Of a stretch of DNA of 64,000 nt, positions 58,589-64,000 are shown piece by piece (position 1 is the stretch's first letter; each line of letters begins with the position of its first letter). The notes beneath the pieces are model-generated. The model saw only the letters and a list, made by a program, of their open reading frames with translations. It was not told the origin of the DNA and searched no databases. The stretch is from Oreohelix idahoensis (Eukaryota > Mollusca > Gastropoda > Stylommatophora > Oreohelicidae), in the NCBI GenBank assembly GCA_024509875.1, contig JAMPIV010018971.1, positions 449,501 to 513,500 on the forward strand. The letters run 5' to 3'. The translations under genes and the position numbers were made by a program.

Positions 58589-61088
58589 TGTCACATAGGT
58601 TATGGTCATTAAATTGCCTAGATCTTCTTCCTATTCTCTCACGCGCATCCTTTTATTTTATTATCTTTCCATACTTGTTTTTCCTGTATTTTTCGCATCA
58701 CTCGGTTGCGAAAAATATTTTCTTCAGTATTCTAAAACTTTACCTGTTTCTTTCTCAAAACTGAGAATCGCGCTAGGACGATATTACGTAGATGTCAGGG
58801 CTGCAGGGCGTCAGAAGGCGTGATAAGTCGGTTCGCTGAACATAGGACGTAGACAATCGTCTACATTCTCACCGAGCGCGCGAGCTTCTTCTCGGCATAA
58901 GTCCCGGTGAGGTGTGATACTTTACATCTGCACCGGTCAGTATTCAGACATTTGTCTGAAAAATCCCAAACTGACACGGCGCTCACTGTGGGCCATGGTC
59001 AGCTGTAGTGTGAAAACTGCCCTGCATTGGAGACAGGTTGTCTGAGATTTCGCAACTGACACGCAGAAAGTGGCAGTTTACGACAGCCTCTTCTAGTTAC
59101 GTAGTTGTTATGAGAAAGGGGAGATTATTTCGTTTTTGCGAAATAAACGTTCATCTCTTTGTCTGGGTTTTCATATATGCTAGAATGAGCTAGATTTCAT
59201 TATCACTCAGTAACTTCGCAGTCAAGACTAGAACAAGCCTCGTTCGATTTCTAAAAATCTCTGTTAAAAGAGATGGCCTTTAGTTTGATCGAAGTGGTTT
59301 AGTTCTTAGGAATTCTGTGTTTGAGGTATCATATATTATTATCTAGTATATCTAGTATTGTGTGAAGTGTTTAAAAGTGCTAAATCGCTATTTATTTCTC
59401 TAGGTAGATCTGGTGCAGAGCGAAAAATTTATAAGTCTGTATTAATTTCTAGTGACGTGTCTCAGTGGAAAGCAGGATAAATTATATTTCCAGCTTAAAT
59501 TCAGTCGGCTATTACTAAATTTAATTTAACTGCTAAATAATCAGACGAGAACATAATTTTCAAACTAACTTATAACTGCTAGACTAGATGTCTCATGAGT
59601 CGTGACGAGAATATATTTATATATATCTCTAATTCATGATGATTAATTTATGACTATAACTTATTTCACGGGAGGTGTTAAATGATAAGTTAAGGTTTAC
59701 GCCCGCAGTTAAAATATAAGTATACCCTTAAACATAGGATGTATAAATATTTCATATATATGTTTCTTTATACAGAGATTTCTGTGGTAACCTAACTATA
59801 CCAGCGTTACGTACTGATGAACCTATCCTGTGAAGACTAAAAAAACTTTTTTAAAGACTTGGTCTTTTCAAGACTTTGGTGTAACGGGCCCAGTGTGCCT
59901 GAATTAGTCCTTCAGAAACGATATTCTAAATTACACTTGTGGCCGTAACATTATTCATAGCATTAAACTTGCCGACATCTTTTTGACCAAATGTGTGGTG
60001 AACCCTGATTATCTGTTGAGAGAAGCTGTCCACCGGTCATTTTCCTAATTTAGGGAAACCTCGTGTTCTGACATTGTGTGCTCGCTTAACCCTAATTCTT
60101 ACTTCGTGAGTCAAGATACACTAACTTTAGTCTGAAATAGCTGACGCCTGAAGCTGATGCTCCCCGGAGAAATTTCTGAGAGAAACCAAAACCAGCAAAC
60201 CACTCTGTAGAGCTGGGATCCGCTTCAGTGAACGACAGAACAGACAAAGGGTGTGAATGTTACCAAGGTTGCGCCAGACGGCAAGCTACATCACGTATGT
60301 AATTAGTACAGGGCCCTGATGAAAGAACCGAGTGAAAGTAGACGGTGTGAGGTATGTGAATTTCACCCATGTTTGTAATTCCATTTATGAAACTTGTTGT
60401 CAATGCAAGAATATTTTTTTTGACTTCCCTCAGGTTAAAACCTACTACATCTAAGTCGGTTCATATTTGTTTACGAGGAAAGAAAGAAAAATTATTAGAC
60501 AAACTCATATGTATCATTGAATCTCCTGGCTTTCACTTTACTCATAACGGGACTGTGGGCTTACCTTGAGGGGATGAGATCATATTGGGGTCTATCATTT
60601 CTTGTAGCAATTTCATTGATTATTGTTTTGACCACGTGTATATGTTTATTTTCTTTTCTTGATGAATTTTATGTGTTGTGAGGAAATTTTTAGCTGATAA
60701 ATAAAAACTTCCCTTTGAAACTAAAAGCAGCGTGTTGGTCAGCTCGTTCAGAATATATATATGTAATCATTTTGATAGTCTTCCCACGTCTGTGTGTCTA
60801 CCTGTTGTCACTGGTGTGTGTGCACGTGAGTGGTATGTTCATTACATATTAGCATATGTTGTCAATAGTCTGTCCGACTCTTACATAAGTGTCGTAGAAG
60901 ATAGGCCTGAGAGAGAGAGAGAGAGAAGAATCTTGTCTTTTTCCAGGGGACCGTTCTATTGATTCGCTACCACTGCACTCGTGGAAAGATCTATTTCTGT
61001 ATTAACTCTCACTGCAGCTATCACTGATTCTATCTATTCAGAAGGGACCAACCAAAGTCTTAATTTCCTATCAAAAAAATCTACGACA
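58589..61088 (+). repeat. 3' LTR
   Basis: 2500 bp, same ends as the 5' LTR, followed by the ATGTC target duplication. Confidence 0.95.
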
Positions 61089-61093
61089 ATGTC
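61089..61093. repeat. 5-bp TSD of the LTR element, right
   Basis: ATGTC, identical to 52057-52061. Confidence 0.88.
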
Positions 61094-61111
61094 TTTGCTT
61101 GTTCCGCAGTC

Positions 61112-61740
61112 TGATTGTGACGAAACGTCTGTACGTGTTCTTTTGGTGGCTCTCTCACACCTTTAGCCACTACGGCAGTATCATTTATGTTCTTAATTTT
61201 CTCTCCAACCGCTCATATTTGGCAATTTTTATGCCCTTTCATTCATTATTTTACTCTCTATGTTGAATCTAGCAGGGGAAAGTCTCTAAAACTCCACTCC
61301 CCTACGGAAGTATCTGCTCTAGGACTGTCTTTATCTTGTTTCCCCCTCCTCAGACGTATTTACGTTCCGCCAGGTGAATTGGGTTATTATCAAAACAATA
61401 CCCAGTCATTATCACTGGTCAGCGAGCGATATTCTTATCATGAGAAGCTGGCTCGCCCCCTTTTGAGCGACTTTGACGTAACTCATTTCCGGGGCCAGCA
61501 ACAATCAGGCAATTAACACCTGGGTTGCAGTCTGTATGTCTGAGGAAACCTTATTGTTTGTATGGAGAACGCACGATCACAGACGATATGAGATAATCGT
61601 TTCATGGGACCATCACTGTGTGTGATTATCACGATAATCTGTCTGGAGAGACAATATTGGCGATAGGTAGCATCTGAACGTCAAATGAGTTCACAGATGG
61701 TGTTTATGAGTTTTGCACAAGATGCCACCGGAAATATTAC
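61112..61740 (+). repeat. Interspersed repeat R3, copy 3
   Basis: Best full-length match to 43735-44355, running from 'tgtgacgaaacgtctg' to 'gcacaagatgccacc'. It lies 20 bp past the LTR element. Confidence 0.7.
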
Positions 61741-61774
61741 CGCATGATTTTTTTTCTCTCACCAGCGGCACTCG

Positions 61775-61945
61775 AGCTTTCCAGCTCTTTTGGCCCAATG
61801 ACATGTCATTGCGAGGCTAGGGGGTCAGTGGACTTTTCTTCCAACCCGGTCAGGAGCTTCGCTCCTTCCCATCCACACGGGATTTATGTGCAGGAGCCGT
61901 TCAGGTTATTCAGTCAAATTTCCGGCCGTAAACATTCCTTCAAAC
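61775..61945 (-). repeat. SINE S3, partial inverted copy
   Basis: Reverse complement of 49120-49255 blocks: 'caatgacatgtcattg', 'gtcaggagcttcgctccttc', 'ggagccgttcaggttattca'. The tRNA-like head is missing. Confidence 0.75.
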
Positions 61946-62711
61946 GCTGACGTGTATACCGTGCTTTATTCAGAAAACAGGCTATACGGAGGAAGCACAG
62001 ACCACCCCATAATTTTATATTTTATGAGAAACAGAAAATAATAAATTATAGTGTCACATATTTAGGGCAGAGTCGCTTCTACACGCTATTTCTAATAGTT
62101 GGGTGATTTCCCCTGACCAATCGGATAGCTCAGATTTACCCCGGGGAATATAGAACAACGACGCCATCTAGCAGTTAGAATGAAGGAGCGAAACTGAAGA
62201 GGACGTGTCTGGTCCAGCTCTACCTATTCCTTAGTTTGAGGAAATCAACTTCAACATTTATTATAAAATTTTTGCATCGATGAAAGCATCTGATGATATG
62301 TTAGAACTTTATTGTTATTATTATTGTAAAAATGTTCTGAATTCCTGACTTTTGTTGAAATTTGACTTCATGCTGAAAGATATTAAAAAATTTGCATGAA
62401 ATAGAACGCTGTTGAAAAGGTGAATTTCTACAGTTTGAGATTAAGCTAAGAAATCTATCCATCTCAATTAAACTTGCTACATCAACACCTAAGAGAAGAA
62501 AATCGAACCTGGTGACCCAATCTTACAAAGGAGAGGAAACTATATCTCTAGCGGTCAAGGCTAGTTAACCAAACCTACTCTCTATAAAGTAAACTGAAAA
62601 CCCTGCATACCCCGGCTCTGCCACACATATGGTAATATGATGCCGTGACCACTTCTCTTTAAAAAGCAAAAACCCACCACTATAAGTCAAACAAGCATAA
62701 ACACACGAAAG
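61946..62711. other. No gene recognised upstream of the terminal ORF
   Basis: AT-rich. 'cctggtgacccaatc' near 62508 resembles an LTR-end/primer-site junction, so the ORF that follows might belong to an LTR element whose LTR lies here. No second LTR copy is visible in the window. Confidence 0.35.
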
Positions 62712-64000
62712 ATGGACCTAAGGAGAAAATACCCACACCAGAGACAGGCCTATATGCAGTACCGACAATTCAGCAAAAGTTTTCGCTGTGACACTGCCCC
62801 GCATTACCCGTCACAATTTCCCAACAGAACCGAGGAGATATTCATACCACGATACCAAGATCTACGAGAATCGATTTCGTATCCACAGACTGAAACAGTC
62901 TTTGCTTATGACTCAAAACTGGGACGCTATTGTTATTTTAGAAACGTGAACGAAACTCCTTCACCTGACACGAGACATCAAAAACACATGTTCCCCGCCT
63001 ATAATTACAAGTTTAACAATAAAAGACACGCCACCAGTGAAACTAGACATGAGAATCAAAGTAGAGGTTTGCAGAAACGAAGGTACCAGATCGAGACAGT
63101 CCCTAGTTCAAAACCAAGTCAAAACCACTCCTATGTTTCAATGCGAAAACCTCCACATTTTATCTCCCAAGAAACAGAGCGCAGACCACGAAACAAACAT
63201 TGGGATACACTGAACAAAAGGGCCCATAGAATATCTGTTCGAAATTGTATAAATGAAATCAAAACTAGAAACATCTGGGAGTTTAAAATTATACCATCGA
63301 AAAACGGACAAGTTTGCCTCCTCACAACAGACGATGGATGGAGGGCACACATCGGTCCCATAACAGCAGGAACGAAAGTGCACAGATACCAACATGAAAA
63401 TTTCGTCCATAAGAACAAGACACAGTTGACCCCCATGAAGATAAATCAACCCATGCCAACAAAGCAAGAACCTCAAACAACGACGGTTTGTGTGGCAACG
63501 CAGACAAAAATTGCCAAATCTGTAAAGAAAGCAACACAAACAGAAGTTCCCAAGTCGGTAAACAAACTTAACCGCCCCGAACAATCTAATCATGAAGAAA
63601 CTATACCCAAGCAGATTGTTGAACCGTATACCAGCAATCTTTATGGGGACAAAACGGAACAAGACATGAGAGAAGACAGTGTCGACCTCAGTACAGCTTT
63701 GTCAGACCCCAACGAACAAAATGACAGATACATGGTAGAAGCATACGAATAAGAAACAGACACAGCCAGTACCAGTGATACAGATAGCACCTTATTGGTA
63801 TCAGACTCCAATGTACATGATGACGACACAATGTCCTTTGTATCAGACTCAGATAGCGGTATCGAGTCAATATTCAGCATCCCACCAGTACAGGTTCACA
63901 CCACAGTTGAATCGTTTTTTCCTGAGCCTCACGAATCGCCTCCTGTGGCTACATTTGTAGAACTGCCACAACCGCCAGTCATGTCACCTCCAGCCACACA
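62712..64000 (+). CDS. Uncharacterised ORF with one in-frame stop, running off the window
   Basis: 346 codons (62712-63752), then TAA, after which the same frame stays open for 82 codons to the window end. The first part is basic and rich in Arg, Lys, Gln, Tyr and Asn, with 'FAYDSKLGRYCYFRNVNETP' and 'NIWEFKIIPSKNGQ'. The middle has two 'ATQT..' repeats ('CVATQTKIAKSVKKATQTEV'). The part after the stop is acidic and Ser/Asp-rich, then Pro-rich. I recognise no domain. Its basic-then-acidic layout and setting suggest a Gag-like or ORF1-like retroelement protein, which is inference. The stop may be a pseudogene lesion or a readthrough site. Confidence 0.5.

Larger units (their letters stand above)
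52062..61088 (+). mobile_element. Complete LTR retrotransposon, Ty3/gypsy type, lacking RT
   Basis: Two ~2.5-kb LTRs (TGTCACATAGG to CTACGACA) enclose a leader, a gag ORF, a protease-integrase ORF and a polypurine tract, with a 5-bp TSD. The LTRs are nearly identical, so insertion is fairly recent. No RT or RNase H sequence lies between the LTRs. In Gmr1-like gypsy elements the integrase precedes the RT; the order protease-integrase here fits that type with the RT/RNase H part deleted. Confidence 0.93.

Overview
The window is eukaryotic genomic DNA made almost entirely of transposable elements and tandem repeats. It contains APE/RT-type LINEs, tRNA-derived SINEs, two kinds of LTR retrotransposon, a Penelope-like terminal-repeat unit, mariner/Tc1, hAT and Helitron remnants, long (TA)n tracts and several minisatellites. 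No host protein gene, rRNA or genuine tRNA gene was recognised. The mix resembles a repeat-rich lophotrochozoan genome; a gastropod mollusc is my best guess, an inference from family types that no host gene here confirms.

Layout. 0-1.6 kb: repeats and a SINE. 1.6-14.2 kb: an antisense RTE-like LINE cut in two by an 11.3-kb insertion (2623-13946) flanked by a 14-bp target-site duplication. The insertion is bounded by ~0.5-kb inverted terminal repeats that look like Penelope-type pseudo-LTRs with hammerhead-like motifs. Inside lie a tandem retroelement on the minus strand (LTR-A, gag2, LTR-B, gag1, LTR-C) and a broken mariner. 14.2-24 kb: minisatellites, SINE pieces, a CR1/Jockey-like LINE and a degenerate LTR. 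25-27 kb: a third, internally deleted LINE. 28-34 kb: repeats, a short poly-A retroposon, a SINE and LINE scraps. 34-38.3 kb: a degenerate ~40-bp minisatellite carrying an LTR-like insert and a deleted Tc1/mariner-related element with intact TIRs. 38.7-43.6 kb: a hAT-like MITE, a 58-bp minisatellite and a hAT element with a perfect 8-bp TSD. 43.7-52 kb: repeats, a Helitron 3' end, a SINE and microsatellites. 52.06-61.09 kb: a complete Ty3/gypsy-type element with 2.5-kb LTRs and a 5-bp TSD, coding for Gag and protease-integrase but no reverse transcriptase. 62.7-64 kb: an unrecognised ORF running to the window edge.

The most interesting part is the tandem retroelement. Both of its gag-like ORFs carry a segment with the architecture of the let-7 regulator LIN28. 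Gag2 has the cold-shock domain, the conserved linker and both CCHC knuckles; Gag1 has the linker and knuckles at the point where the protease should begin. The LTR termini suggest that two related non-autonomous families were joined with reciprocal LTR exchange (U3 of one with U5 of the other). Both lack protease, RT, RNase H and integrase core, so movement would depend on enzymes from another element. The 52-61 kb element also lacks RT and would be a second non-autonomous passenger.
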